From positions 178,552 through 242,551 of the forward strand of contig JAEUTZ010000006.1 in NCBI GenBank assembly GCA_016787725.1: a DNA stretch of 64,000 nt, in the 5' to 3' direction. Source of the stretch: Cyclobacteriaceae bacterium (GTDB lineage: Bacteria > Bacteroidota > Bacteroidia > Cytophagales > Cyclobacteriaceae). Position 1 is the first letter of the stretch. Every line of letters begins with the position of its first letter. The notes beneath the pieces were generated by a model. It was given only the letters and a program-made list of their open reading frames with translations. It had not been told where the DNA came from and made no database searches. Below, one piece after another: positions 1 to 8,704 of this stretch. Position numbers and translations under genes: made by a program.

Positions 1-373
1 TCCTCTTAAAATAAAGTGCAGGCAACACCGGGAACATGGGCATGGATGAAACTATTATATATTCAGGCACTCCAGCCCTTTTAAATGGAAATAAAAATAA
101 TCGCATTGTAAAAACCCACATACTCCAAAACCGCATCACACTTGTTGGGGAGTATTTCGGTACTTTCACCCAACAAAAATCCACTCCCTCGTAGTTTTCA
201 AAAGTAAATGTCTTCTTTGATTCAATTGCCTGATCAAACATGTGATTTGAAGCTGAAGAAATAATTAATAACTTACACCCCTTCTTCAGCAACTCTTTGC
301 CTATAAAAAAATGCCTTTCTCCCCAACCAGAATCCCGGTTTCCAGCAAAATAATTTATAATACAGATTTTCAC
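1..373 (-). CDS. Glycosyltransferase family 4, N-terminal part (cut by window edge)
   Basis: About 124 codons run from a GTG at 373 to the window edge with no stop. The predicted start VKICIINYFAGNRDSGW, followed by an ERHFFIGKELLKKG stretch and an LLIISSASNH beta strand, resembles the N-terminal Rossmann half of GT-B glycosyltransferases of the WbuB/WcaI type, in which a cell-surface sugar is added to a lipid-linked acceptor in the cytoplasm. The catalytic C-terminal half lies outside the window, so donor and acceptor cannot be judged. It follows the methyltransferase at 378-1196 by only 4 nt and is probably in the same operon. The GTG start is chosen because no ATG lies near the expected N-terminus. 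Confidence 0.6.
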   Translation of the reverse strand, partial: MKICIINYFAGNRDSGWGERHFFIGKELLKKGCKLLIISSASNHMFDQAIESKKTFTFENYEGVDFCWVKVPKYSPTSVMRFWSMWVFTMRLFLFPFKRAGVPEYIIVSSMPMFPVLPALYFKR

Positions 374-377
374 AATA

Positions 378-1196
378 TCATTTTTTGGCCAGGAGCATGG
401 TCACATTCATCGCTCTTCTGAACCAATAGGAATCTTTCGTTAAATCCGCAAGATCCTTCTTGTGAAGCGAGTTTGCCCAATTATTAATTATTCGGCTTTT
501 TTTACTAATAAAGAAAAACGGAAATCCCATAACAGATTTTCCAAAGTAGCCTTGTGCAGCATGGATATTAAATTTATTAACAATCTTGTCAAAGGCTGAA
601 TTCGTAAAGGGGAATTCCCATTCAGCATCTGGCTGGAAAGGTCTGTATAATGCTCTTATAAGTTTTGAAACTAGGCTTACATTGGTTGGATCATATGTGA
701 GAATAATGCCATCTGTTTCGAGGCATTGATCAAGTCTGACAAGCAATACATCCATATCCTTAAAGTGATGCATTACACCAAAGGCATAGATCACATCAAA
801 CTTTGGAGGATTAAACTGGTAATTAAGAAAATCATCAGAAATAAACTGACCGTTTGTAATGCCCTTGTTTCTTAATTTCGTCTGAAGTTTTTGAATTAAT
901 ACATCGCTTAAATCCATCGCAACATACCGTTTGGCATATTTTGCCAAATAAGGGCTCAATAAATTTCCGGCCCCACAACCAAAATCCAATACTGACTTAT
1001 TTTGAATATCACCCAGCCAGTTTGTGTGAAGTTGTACAACATGATCATCGATGCCCAGGAACTGGCGATAGGCCCAAAAACCCTTTTTTCGCAAAGTATC
1101 CCAAAACCTATAAATTAAATTTTTGCTTGTATCAATTTTCTTTGAATAAAACTCGGTTTGAGTCTTATTCACTTCTATCATACTTTCCTTTGACAT
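378..1196 (-). CDS. Class I SAM-dependent methyltransferase
   Basis: The 272-residue protein has the glycine-rich SAM-binding motif VLDFGCGAGN at about residues 69-78, an acidic residue after the next strand (AMDLS), and the later strand-loop FDVIYAFGVMHHF typical of Methyltransf_11/12 proteins. A cytoplasmic O- or N-methylation of a sugar or sugar nucleotide is likely, given its place among glycosyltransferases; the substrate is unknown. It has no membrane segment. It starts with ATG, 3 nt after the NodB-like gene, and is followed after 4 nt by a glycosyltransferase, so it sits inside the operon. A ubiquinone-type methyltransferase is an alternative by family but the context argues against it. 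Confidence 0.8.
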   Translation of the reverse strand: MSKESMIEVNKTQTEFYSKKIDTSKNLIYRFWDTLRKKGFWAYRQFLGIDDHVVQLHTNWLGDIQNKSVLDFGCGAGNLLSPYLAKYAKRYVAMDLSDVLIQKLQTKLRNKGITNGQFISDDFLNYQFNPPKFDVIYAFGVMHHFKDMDVLLVRLDQCLETDGIILTYDPTNVSLVSKLIRALYRPFQPDAEWEFPFTNSAFDKIVNKFNIHAAQGYFGKSVMGFPFFFISKKSRIINNWANSLHKKDLADLTKDSYWFRRAMNVTMLLAKK

Positions 1197-1199
1197 CCG

Positions 1200-2117
1200 T
1201 TAACGATTATATTTCACTCTCTTCTTTAACCTTGATAAAAGCCAACGTGCATTTAACTTCAACAGATAATTACGGTGAACAAAGTCATCAGACTTCTTTT
1301 TTGACCGCAAGTGTGATAAAATTTTACCAGCTGGTACAAACCACCCATTCTGTTTCACTAAATTCTCCATTCTAGATTTGAACCTTTGGTCTAATTTCCC
1401 ATCATGATTTACAAATCCACTGGCAAAATGGGTATATACTATGCAACACCCGCCTTCTTTCACTAGTTGGTTTATATTCTCTTGATCAATCAAATCTACA
1501 AACTCCTCAACCGTATGGCCATCCGAAGAGCTAAACCAATAGTTTGAAAACAATGATTTACTTCTTTCGCGATAAGGCATTTCCGGATCACATTTCAACG
1601 TATTGATTTCACTAAATACAAGGTTGCGTATGAATGCAACATGCTTCTTCGCGAAATCGCCCCAAAAAAAAATACTCCCTTCCCGCTCACCCTGAAATTC
1701 CATTTGCACAAGTTTCATAAACCATGACAATGGCCATATAAATCGTTTTGCCCCCCAATAGAGGTTGTTTTCATTTTGTGAGTGGTTGATGTGAATCTTA
1801 GGGTATCGATTCAGAACCGATTGATAGTAGTCAAACCCTTCTATAATCTCTGTTCGGGTAAATTTGCCAGACCCAACGCCATGAGATGCGATTTCAAAAC
1901 CCTTGTTATCTAACTCTAGAATAAATTTCTTGTACTCCTCATCTTGCAAGCAGTCGCCAGTGTAAGAATCCTTTGGGGGATAAATCCAGACTGTCTTTGT
2001 TGTTTTTAATCCAATTGAATACAGAAAGTCGTACACGGGTTTAACATTTGAGAGCGTAGCATTGTCAGTATCGTCAATAATCGTAAAAGCAAACTGTTTT
2101 CCCTCGGGCCAAATCAT
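1200..2117 (-). CDS. NodB-like polysaccharide deacetylase-family protein
   Basis: This 305-residue protein looks like a divergent NodB-homology (carbohydrate esterase 4-like) protein. Near residues 11-18 it has FTIIDDTDNAT, which resembles the metal-binding Asp motif, then GFEIASHGVG, resembling the HxxxH-type metal motif with only one His visible, and YTHFASGF near residue 230. These proteins remove N-acetyl or similar groups from polysaccharides or bind them. No signal peptide is visible, so it may act in the cytoplasm on a precursor. Because the second metal His is not obvious, deacetylase activity is not certain. It lies 1 nt from the upstream methyltransferase gene. Confidence 0.6.
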   Translation of the reverse strand: MIWPEGKQFAFTIIDDTDNATLSNVKPVYDFLYSIGLKTTKTVWIYPPKDSYTGDCLQDEEYKKFILELDNKGFEIASHGVGSGKFTRTEIIEGFDYYQSVLNRYPKIHINHSQNENNLYWGAKRFIWPLSWFMKLVQMEFQGEREGSIFFWGDFAKKHVAFIRNLVFSEINTLKCDPEMPYRERSKSLFSNYWFSSSDGHTVEEFVDLIDQENINQLVKEGGCCIVYTHFASGFVNHDGKLDQRFKSRMENLVKQNGWFVPAGKILSHLRSKKKSDDFVHRNYLLKLNARWLLSRLKKRVKYNR

Positions 2118-2118
2118 G

Positions 2119-2904
2119 TCAATCTAATTTTCTGCACAGAAGAATTATTTCTTTGTTGAAACCAAATTTCTTTTGCTGGTCTGGAGAAAACTTCGAAGCA
2201 TAATCAATTTTATCAACTTCAAATCCGCAACCACTAAATCGATCAATAATGTCAAATCCATAAATACGGCAAAGATCTTCTTGACCGTATACTTTTTTCC
2301 TTTCTTCACTGGTTAATGGGCCTGGCACTTCATAAGTAGGCTTGGTAAAATCTATTGTTGTAGTCACGACCATCCATCCACCTTTCGATAAAACCCGATT
2401 CATCTCCATCATGGCCTTGATGTCACTTTCCACATGCGCCAAAACATGATTACACAGAATTACATCGTACGATTGCTCCTCAAGTTGAAGATTCATAATA
2501 TCCATCTTTATCATAGCTAATGGAGAATACAAGTCAACACTGAGGTAAGAAAGATTGGGGTCTAGTTTAAAAATACGCTGTAATACATCTTCAGGAGCAA
2601 AATGCAGTAGGCGGTTTTTCCTGGAAAATAATGGTGAGTCTTTCCTTAAAAATGCCATCATTAAGCGATGTCTTTCCAGCGAACCACATCCAGGACATTG
2701 TGCATTATTTCTAACCTGTTTACTATACGTGCTATAAGGAAGAAATTTTCGGTAGTTCGTATTGCAACAATTGCAGTACACGCTATTTCCAGAATAGAGA
2801 ATTCCAAGGATTGAAAAGTAAGCCCTGTTTACCAATGGTCTTAATCGAGAACTAATCATTTTTTTCGCTAACGGACGTACTTTATTTACAATAGAATTAA
2901 TCAT
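2119..2904 (-). CDS. Methyltransferase with N-terminal Cys4 zinc-ribbon-like motif
   Basis: The 261-residue protein starts with a basic, partly hydrophobic segment, followed by two Cys pairs (C44/C47 and C70/C73, in CNCC and CPGC) that look like a zinc ribbon, then SLERHR and a SAM-methyltransferase fold with LCNHVLAHV and LSKGGWMVVTTT, the usual late strands of Methyltransf_11. The glycine-rich motif I is weakly conserved (LLHFAPE replaces the usual DxGxGxG), as in a known subset of surface-polysaccharide methyltransferases. Substrate unknown. The start overlaps the end of the asparagine synthase gene by 8 nt, which indicates coupled translation. Confidence 0.7.
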   Translation of the reverse strand: MINSIVNKVRPLAKKMISSRLRPLVNRAYFSILGILYSGNSVYCNCCNTNYRKFLPYSTYSKQVRNNAQCPGCGSLERHRLMMAFLRKDSPLFSRKNRLLHFAPEDVLQRIFKLDPNLSYLSVDLYSPLAMIKMDIMNLQLEEQSYDVILCNHVLAHVESDIKAMMEMNRVLSKGGWMVVTTTIDFTKPTYEVPGPLTSEERKKVYGQEDLCRIYGFDIIDRFSGCGFEVDKIDYASKFSPDQQKKFGFNKEIILLCRKLD

Positions 2905-4759
2905 GCTTTATCGTAAATATTTCCAACCAAAGGTCTAAAAAATGCAATCTCACAAAAACTTCCTGGTTTGCTTTCTTGCCGGTCAGAATCTGATGAAACA
3001 TATCTTTTACATACTGCTGTGGCACCAATTCCCAAATTGGTCTTGATTTATTATCAACCCAATTCACGAAATAGTCCTTTAATTCTTGAATCCATTCTAC
3101 TTGAGGAACAGGATAACCCCATTTTGATTTACGCCTGGCGACAGCCGGAGGAAGTAAATCCTTAAACCCATTCCTGATGGGTTGCTTGGTCCATCCCCGA
3201 TTGTATAATGCATCGGGTGGAAGACTCAAACAAAATTCAATCAATTCATGGTCAAGAAAAGGATATCTACCCTCTACTGAAAATGCCATAGTATTCCTGT
3301 CATCATACTTTAATAACTTGGGTAAAATCAGATACCGTAGTTCAAACAATCTTCTTTCATTTGAATTCAATGTCAGGTACTGATTCAAGAAATTTGAACC
3401 CATGTAAGAATCGGAGAGTGAAATCCATGGAATTTGAAAATTGCGTTTGTTCCTGATCCTTGATGCGTAGTAAAACATCTGAGAAATCAATCCCGGATTC
3501 CCGTTGGGCAATAATGAACCTGCCGTGTGTTTTAGGAATTCTGTTAGGTTCAGGTTCTTCAAGGATGCCCTCAGAAAGGCTAAATAATTTTGCCAATAGC
3601 CTCCTAATACTTCATCACCACCCTGACCATTCAAGGTTACCTTAACTCCCTCCTGTTGAACATTTTTAGCCAATAGAAAACTTGCAAAAGGAGAGAATGC
3701 AACAGGGGGTTCGTCATTGTGCCAGATAAAATCTTTTGCATGCCTACTGAAGTCACTGCTGGAAGGTGTGTTGAAATGAGGTACTGCATTAATTCTAGAC
3801 AACACTTCATTTATATAGGGCTGCTCATTTAACTTATGCCCCGAAAAAACAGTACTAAACGTATGAAAAGCCGAAGGGTTCAACGTATTCATCACCATCG
3901 CCACCGTACTGGAATCCAACCCTCCGCTTAATGCACACGCAACAGGGACGTCACTTCTCAAATGTACCTTCACGCTATCTTCAAACTTCGAGCGAAAAGC
4001 AACTCCAGCCTCATGACGGCTAAGGGTAGTCAAAGTAACCTGTGGGTTCCAATATGGAACAGATTCTGACGTTATTCCATTTTCAAGATTAACCGTTAGA
4101 TAATTTCCGGGCGATACAACACGAACATCTCTAAAAAAAGACTGATTATAATTTTCATACCCCGTTTGACACCATTCTATAATTACATGTGAATTCATAC
4201 GAGGTTCAAATCCAGGTATTTTTAAAAACTGTTTTATCTCCGATGCAACAACAATACATGCATCAACTTCTGTATAGTAAAGTGGTTTAATCCCCAATCT
4301 GTCACGACAAAGAATTACCTGGTTTTTTATTTTATCAAGAATCACAAAACCCCACATTCCTCTAAGACGATTAAAGGATTTTTGGCCCCAAGCAACATAT
4401 GCTGCTAGTACAACCTCGGTGTCAGACTGAGTTTGAAATAGGAAGCCTTCTTGGATTAATTCATTGCGTAGCTCAATATAATTATAAACCTCTCCGTTAA
4501 ATACTATCCAATAGTCGCTGCCATAGTTCATGGGTTGGTGACCCCGTGGAGAAAGGTCAATAATAGACAGACGTCTATGCCCAAATCCGACTTGCCAATG
4601 ATCGCTTGATTCACCTGGCCAGGTTTTGCCTTCACTTGAAAAAAATTGGAATCCGGAATCATCCGGGCCGCGGTGACTGATAATATCTGTCATCGCTTTC
4701 AAAACCGATTCGCTAACGCCTTTTCCAGGTTTTACAATAACACCACTAATTCCGCACAT
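2897..4759 (-). CDS. asnB: Asparagine synthase-like amidotransferase (glutamine-hydrolysing), copy 1
   Basis: At 620 residues this is a full-length class II amidotransferase. The N-terminus MCGISG exposes Cys2 as the glutaminase nucleophile; SHRGPDD (29-35) and FNGEVYNY (87-94) complete that domain. SGGLDSS at 278-284 is the PP-loop that adenylates the acceptor carboxylate. In central metabolism the reaction makes asparagine; within polysaccharide loci AsnB paralogues often amidate uronic acid carboxyls, which is the more likely role here. A second, non-identical copy lies at 14973-16715 in the same locus. The stop is 1 nt upstream of nothing else but its 3' end overlaps the methyltransferase start. 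Confidence 0.88.
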   Translation of the reverse strand: MCGISGVIVKPGKGVSESVLKAMTDIISHRGPDDSGFQFFSSEGKTWPGESSDHWQVGFGHRRLSIIDLSPRGHQPMNYGSDYWIVFNGEVYNYIELRNELIQEGFLFQTQSDTEVVLAAYVAWGQKSFNRLRGMWGFVILDKIKNQVILCRDRLGIKPLYYTEVDACIVVASEIKQFLKIPGFEPRMNSHVIIEWCQTGYENYNQSFFRDVRVVSPGNYLTVNLENGITSESVPYWNPQVTLTTLSRHEAGVAFRSKFEDSVKVHLRSDVPVACALSGGLDSSTVAMVMNTLNPSAFHTFSTVFSGHKLNEQPYINEVLSRINAVPHFNTPSSSDFSRHAKDFIWHNDEPPVAFSPFASFLLAKNVQQEGVKVTLNGQGGDEVLGGYWQNYLAFLRASLKNLNLTEFLKHTAGSLLPNGNPGLISQMFYYASRIRNKRNFQIPWISLSDSYMGSNFLNQYLTLNSNERRLFELRYLILPKLLKYDDRNTMAFSVEGRYPFLDHELIEFCLSLPPDALYNRGWTKQPIRNGFKDLLPPAVARRKSKWGYPVPQVEWIQELKDYFVNWVDNKSRPIWELVPQQYVKDMFHQILTGKKANQEVFVRLHFLDLWLEIFTIKHD

Positions 4760-4760
4760 C

Positions 4761-5762
4761 TCACTTACTTAAAACCAGATTATAAACCAATTCAATTTTT
4801 TTACTCACATCCTCTGTGCTTAATCCTTGTTTAATTAAACTATCCCTGCCTGTTGAGCTTCGGTTATCTTTTAATATCAAAACTATTTTATCAGCAAGTT
4901 CTTCTGCATCGTAGGGGCAAACATATCCAATGGAATCATCTGTAATTCTTTCCAATGCATCTCCACAAGGAACACTTACAACCGGAACATTGCTAGCCAT
5001 GGCTTCCTTGATGATATTAGGTGAGCCTTCATGCAAGGATGTAAGCAGGACCACATCTGCAGAATTGATATAAAGAGGCATTTGATGATGTGGAACTCTA
5101 CCTGTAACTAACAATTCAACTTCAGGGAAGTGAAGTTTAACTTTGTTAATAGCTGCATCAGCAAGCGGCTTATTCTTTCTTAGAAGGTTATTTCCAACAC
5201 TATGATTAAATAAAACATAGTACTTACCATTTGATAGTCCAAGTTCTTTTCGGGAATCAAGTTTATCAAGTGGTCTAAAAAATGAGGTATCTACTCCGTT
5301 TGGAATAATAGTCACTTTTCTATGCCAGATTCCCGGTAATGCTCTTTTTATGTTCTCGCTCTTTACAATAATATGGTCTGCCGCAAAAGCTGTTACCAGA
5401 CTAAGAAACTTTGCAACAGCCTCTCGAATTCTCCACTTTATCCCTGGCTGAATAGTGCCTAAAAGATCATCTCCGCAAAAAGAAACAACGAATGGTTTAC
5501 CTTTCGTTGCCATCATCGCAATGAAAGAATTTATGGATCCATATTGAGCATGCACAATCGATAAGTCAGAATTCTTATTAAGCTCTCTTAGTTTTAAAAT
5601 ATTGAGGAACATCGATTTCAAACTAGTACTATCCCAACCCGTAAGCCCCCAAATTACTTCCCAATGATGTGAAAGTGACAAGGCCTGCGACTGTACAAAC
5701 GAGGATGTCTCAATCCTGTCACCCCTGATAATACCCGAATTAACAAACATTACCTTTTTCAT
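4761..5762 (-). CDS. Glycosyltransferase family 4
   Basis: The 333-residue protein is a GT-B retaining glycosyltransferase. The N-terminal domain includes VHAQYGSINSF and VSFCGDDLLG; the C-terminal donor-binding domain contains IIPNGVDTSFFRP and the E-x7-E motif in EGSPNIIKEAMASNVPVV. No membrane segment is evident, so it acts in the cytoplasm, probably on an undecaprenyl-linked oligosaccharide. Donor sugar is not predictable. Its ATG overlaps the stop of the upstream glycosyltransferase by 4 nt (ATGA), and the next gene (asnB copy 1) begins 1 nt after its end. Confidence 0.85.
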   Translation of the reverse strand: MKKVMFVNSGIIRGDRIETSSFVQSQALSLSHHWEVIWGLTGWDSTSLKSMFLNILKLRELNKNSDLSIVHAQYGSINSFIAMMATKGKPFVVSFCGDDLLGTIQPGIKWRIREAVAKFLSLVTAFAADHIIVKSENIKRALPGIWHRKVTIIPNGVDTSFFRPLDKLDSRKELGLSNGKYYVLFNHSVGNNLLRKNKPLADAAINKVKLHFPEVELLVTGRVPHHQMPLYINSADVVLLTSLHEGSPNIIKEAMASNVPVVSVPCGDALERITDDSIGYVCPYDAEELADKIVLILKDNRSSTGRDSLIKQGLSTEDVSKKIELVYNLVLSK

Positions 5763-6883
5763 ACTAAAGCAGAAGTCAATTCTGAATAAAGGTTCACATG
5801 ATGGGACACCATTGTTGATGTACTTAACTGAAGTCTCTCAAATTTCTGGTAGGCTAACGCACCTCTATCCATAAGCTCCTTGGTAGACATGCAAGCAATT
5901 AAATTAAACGTTTCAATTAGTGCATTGTGATCCCGCACTGGGAGTATCCACCCAAAAGAATCATCCACAAAATATTTGACATCACCTACATCACTGGAGA
6001 TGACCGGTCTCGAAGTGGCCATCGCCTCCAGAACAACATTTGGAGATCCTTCAAAATCCGAAAACAACAACACTACTTCTGAAACTGAATAGTAAAGTGA
6101 TATGCTATTTGATGCGTTCAGTATATACACATTTTTAGATAGATCATTTTTGCCAATGAAGTTGTTTATGATAACCCCATACTCAGTGTCAGAATTTCCC
6201 ACAAACAATAAAATAAAATTATCCTTAGCCGAAGAGTTGGTATAGGCATCCAGAACCAACAACTGGTTTTTCAGTCTGGTAATTCTACCAACCATCAGGA
6301 TGATTCTTTTGTTATGCGGGAAAGAAGCATTTTTTCTGAAATCCTCCATTTGGTCATGGGAGGGATTCAGTCGACCTGTATCAATTCCATTCCTGATTAT
6401 TTTGATTTTCCTTTCATTTACACCCAGCTGCGCTAGATACTTCGCACCAGCGTAACTATTGGCTATTGTCATATCTGCTAAAAAGTGCGACACGGGTTTA
6501 TGTATTTTCTGTAACCGCGTTAGGTTTTTAAATGAACTTCTTTCCGTTGCAATAAAGATGATCCTCCTGAAAAATAATTTACAAACGGCCCCATAGAAAC
6601 AAGCTGAATCCAGGTAAGCATGAATAATATTAATTTTTTGAGACCTTATTATTTTAAATGCTTTTATTAAAGGACTGAAATCATACCTGGATTTTCTCTT
6701 TACCTCCCACCATTCGACACCCGTTATCACACATAATTCTTCATAAAAGTTTCCAGGATACCAAGAGATAATTGTAATATCATATCTCAATTTGTCAAGC
6801 CCTTTTACCAGTTCAAAGAGTTGTTGCTGTGCTCCGCCCGCATTCAGACTATCAATCAAAAACAGGAGTTTAATTTTCTGCAT
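5759..6883 (-). CDS. Glycosyltransferase family 4
   Basis: This 374-residue GT-B enzyme has the classic N-terminal FLIDSLNAGGAQQQ glycine loop, RNGIDTGRLNP at the domain hinge and EGSPNVVLEAMATSRPVI carrying the E-x7-E donor motif. It would add one sugar to the growing repeat unit on the cytoplasmic side. The start lies within the last 14 nt of the O-antigen polymerase-like gene, and its stop overlaps the start of the next glycosyltransferase by 4 nt. It is clearly distinct in sequence from the neighbouring GT4, so the two probably form different linkages. Confidence 0.86.
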   Translation of the reverse strand: MQKIKLLFLIDSLNAGGAQQQLFELVKGLDKLRYDITIISWYPGNFYEELCVITGVEWWEVKRKSRYDFSPLIKAFKIIRSQKINIIHAYLDSACFYGAVCKLFFRRIIFIATERSSFKNLTRLQKIHKPVSHFLADMTIANSYAGAKYLAQLGVNERKIKIIRNGIDTGRLNPSHDQMEDFRKNASFPHNKRIILMVGRITRLKNQLLVLDAYTNSSAKDNFILLFVGNSDTEYGVIINNFIGKNDLSKNVYILNASNSISLYYSVSEVVLLFSDFEGSPNVVLEAMATSRPVISSDVGDVKYFVDDSFGWILPVRDHNALIETFNLIACMSTKELMDRGALAYQKFERLQLSTSTMVSHHVNLYSELTSALV

Positions 6884-8105
6884 GCTTTACTTCAGATCGC
6901 CTCGAAAAAAAATAACTCATGCCTATTACACTAAATAATATTTTATCGTAATGCTCGTGCTTGGTCATACCACCAATCAAAATAACAATAAAGCACATCA
7001 ACCAAACGGTGGAAATCCCAACTCTCTTTTCACTCACTCCAGAAATGAAATAAATTCGTAAGGCTCTTACGATGAAACCCATAAAAATCAAAAATCCAAA
7101 GATTCCGGTCTCAAAAAGTATGCTTAAGTATGTGTTGTGCAGGCCAATTCCAGTTTCAAGTCCTGGTAAATAGGAAACAACTACTGCCTTGAATTGCCCA
7201 ATTCCTATTCCTAAGAAAATATTTGAATTCACCCATAAGTCGTACCCAATCCCCCACAAGTAAAATCGAATATTAGTATCAATTGAACTGTAGTCTACTT
7301 TCCCCGGATTTCTCAGATTTGGCTTGTCAGAAAAGTCAGTCTGGATTGAATTGATTACATCTTCTGGGACTAAATAATAGATCAACAGCCCCCCCAGCAG
7401 AATAACGATGACACTTCGTAATGATAAATTATAGTCCTTGTACAAGATATAAATCAAGGCTATAAACAATAAGATGATTCCAGTTCTTGATTGCGATAAA
7501 ACAATTCCCGCACATTGTATAAGTAATAATATAATGAGCAGGTACTTATTTTTTGATGCTTTTTTTAAATGGTAATAGGTAAAGAGTGCTGCTATAATAA
7601 AAGCCCGTGTATACAGATTTGCCCCTTCGATCAAACCCTCTTGCCCGCTTTCGCTAAGAATAAAAATAATATTTGCAAAATAGAGTACTGAGCCAATCGA
7701 AAACCACAACATGAGATTTTCAATATCGTTTCTTGAAGTAATTACATTTTCAATTAACACGACCAACGCAAATAACTGAAGATACGTTGAAAACCAATTT
7801 CGTTCCGTAGAATTTAAAGCAACTCCATAATTTGATATCAATAAGAATATGGCAAAAAACAAAATTAGTAAAGCCGTAGGGCTTACCCGAAATAAGGATC
7901 TATTGGCGCGATGGACATAATTTAAAAAATATCCAAAAATTGTAGCGGCACCAAAAACCTGGAAAAAAAGTTCACTATCCTCCAACCAATCTCCTATCAA
8001 GCCCTGAAACGATATCAATCCGAGTATAGTGGCAATACCAATATAAGGCTTCCTTAAAATCAGGATTACAAAGACAAATGATACTATATAAATTACGGTT
8101 ATCAC
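6870..8105 (-). CDS. O-antigen ligase/polymerase (Wzy or WaaL-like) membrane protein
   Basis: The 411-residue protein is almost entirely hydrophobic with about ten to eleven predicted membrane helices. It carries the Wzy_C-family signatures SQSRTGIILLF and LHNTYLSILFETGIFGFLIF around a long periplasmic loop (roughly residues 240-330). Such proteins either polymerise lipid-linked repeat units or ligate finished polymer to an acceptor in the inner membrane. With Wza- and Wzc-like proteins in the same locus, polymerase (Wzy) is the more likely role. The GTG start overlaps the stop of nothing upstream but sits 4 nt inside the acetyltransferase 3' end, and its own 3' end overlaps the GT4 gene by 14 nt. 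Confidence 0.78.
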   Translation of the reverse strand: MITVIYIVSFVFVILILRKPYIGIATILGLISFQGLIGDWLEDSELFFQVFGAATIFGYFLNYVHRANRSLFRVSPTALLILFFAIFLLISNYGVALNSTERNWFSTYLQLFALVVLIENVITSRNDIENLMLWFSIGSVLYFANIIFILSESGQEGLIEGANLYTRAFIIAALFTYYHLKKASKNKYLLIILLLIQCAGIVLSQSRTGIILLFIALIYILYKDYNLSLRSVIVILLGGLLIYYLVPEDVINSIQTDFSDKPNLRNPGKVDYSSIDTNIRFYLWGIGYDLWVNSNIFLGIGIGQFKAVVVSYLPGLETGIGLHNTYLSILFETGIFGFLIFMGFIVRALRIYFISGVSEKRVGISTVWLMCFIVILIGGMTKHEHYDKILFSVIGMSYFFSRRSEVKHAEN

Positions 8106-8704
8106 TTGCCTATAATCTCTGTAGCACGGATCAAATGATCATCCACCTTGGGTACTCCAATAACTTTTGCCGGTACACCACCAATAACAACATTACCCTC
8201 CTCAAATGATTTATTCACAACTGCATTTGCCCCAATTAATGTATTGTTACCAATTTTTATATCACCGAAAATTTTAGCCCCTGGACCTATGTACACATTA
8301 TTGCCAATCGTGGGTGCTTGTGACGACTTTCCTACCGCACCAATATTTACATCAATATGAATCCTGCAGTTACTACCAATCCTTGCATTACCATTGATAA
8401 CGATAGTACCTCGATGAGCAATTGAAAGGCCTGGGCCAAATACATTTGGTGGAATTGTATATCCAAGTCTTACAGAGAGAACCCTGAATCTGTAGTGCAC
8501 TAAATACTTTGTGAATAAACTCAAAAAACCTCGCTTACAATTCAGATGATATTCATGAAGCCTGAGTAATTTTTGAAAAGCCCAAATAAGGTCCGTAGGA
8601 AGAAACAACGAGATAAATGTGTGGTCAAAAAATGACCGGGTACGCTTGGATGCAATCCTGTCGCATTCAATATAATAGCAATATTCTTTATATGAACTGA
8701 TCAC
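8102..8704 (-). CDS. CysE-like hexapeptide-repeat acyltransferase
   Basis: The 200-residue protein has a helical N-terminal domain and a C-terminal left-handed beta-helix of hexapeptide repeats, seen in SIAHRGTIVINGNARIG, NNVYIGPGAKIFGDIKIGNN and GGVPAKVIG. This matches serine O-acetyltransferase-like enzymes. In a polysaccharide locus such proteins usually O-acetylate a sugar from acetyl-CoA, so true cysteine biosynthesis is less likely. The GTG start overlaps the upstream glycosyltransferase stop (GTGA), and the stop overlaps the start of the polymerase gene by 4 nt. Confidence 0.8.
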   Translation of the reverse strand: MISSYKEYCYYIECDRIASKRTRSFFDHTFISLFLPTDLIWAFQKLLRLHEYHLNCKRGFLSLFTKYLVHYRFRVLSVRLGYTIPPNVFGPGLSIAHRGTIVINGNARIGSNCRIHIDVNIGAVGKSSQAPTIGNNVYIGPGAKIFGDIKIGNNTLIGANAVVNKSFEEGNVVIGGVPAKVIGVPKVDDHLIRATEIIGK

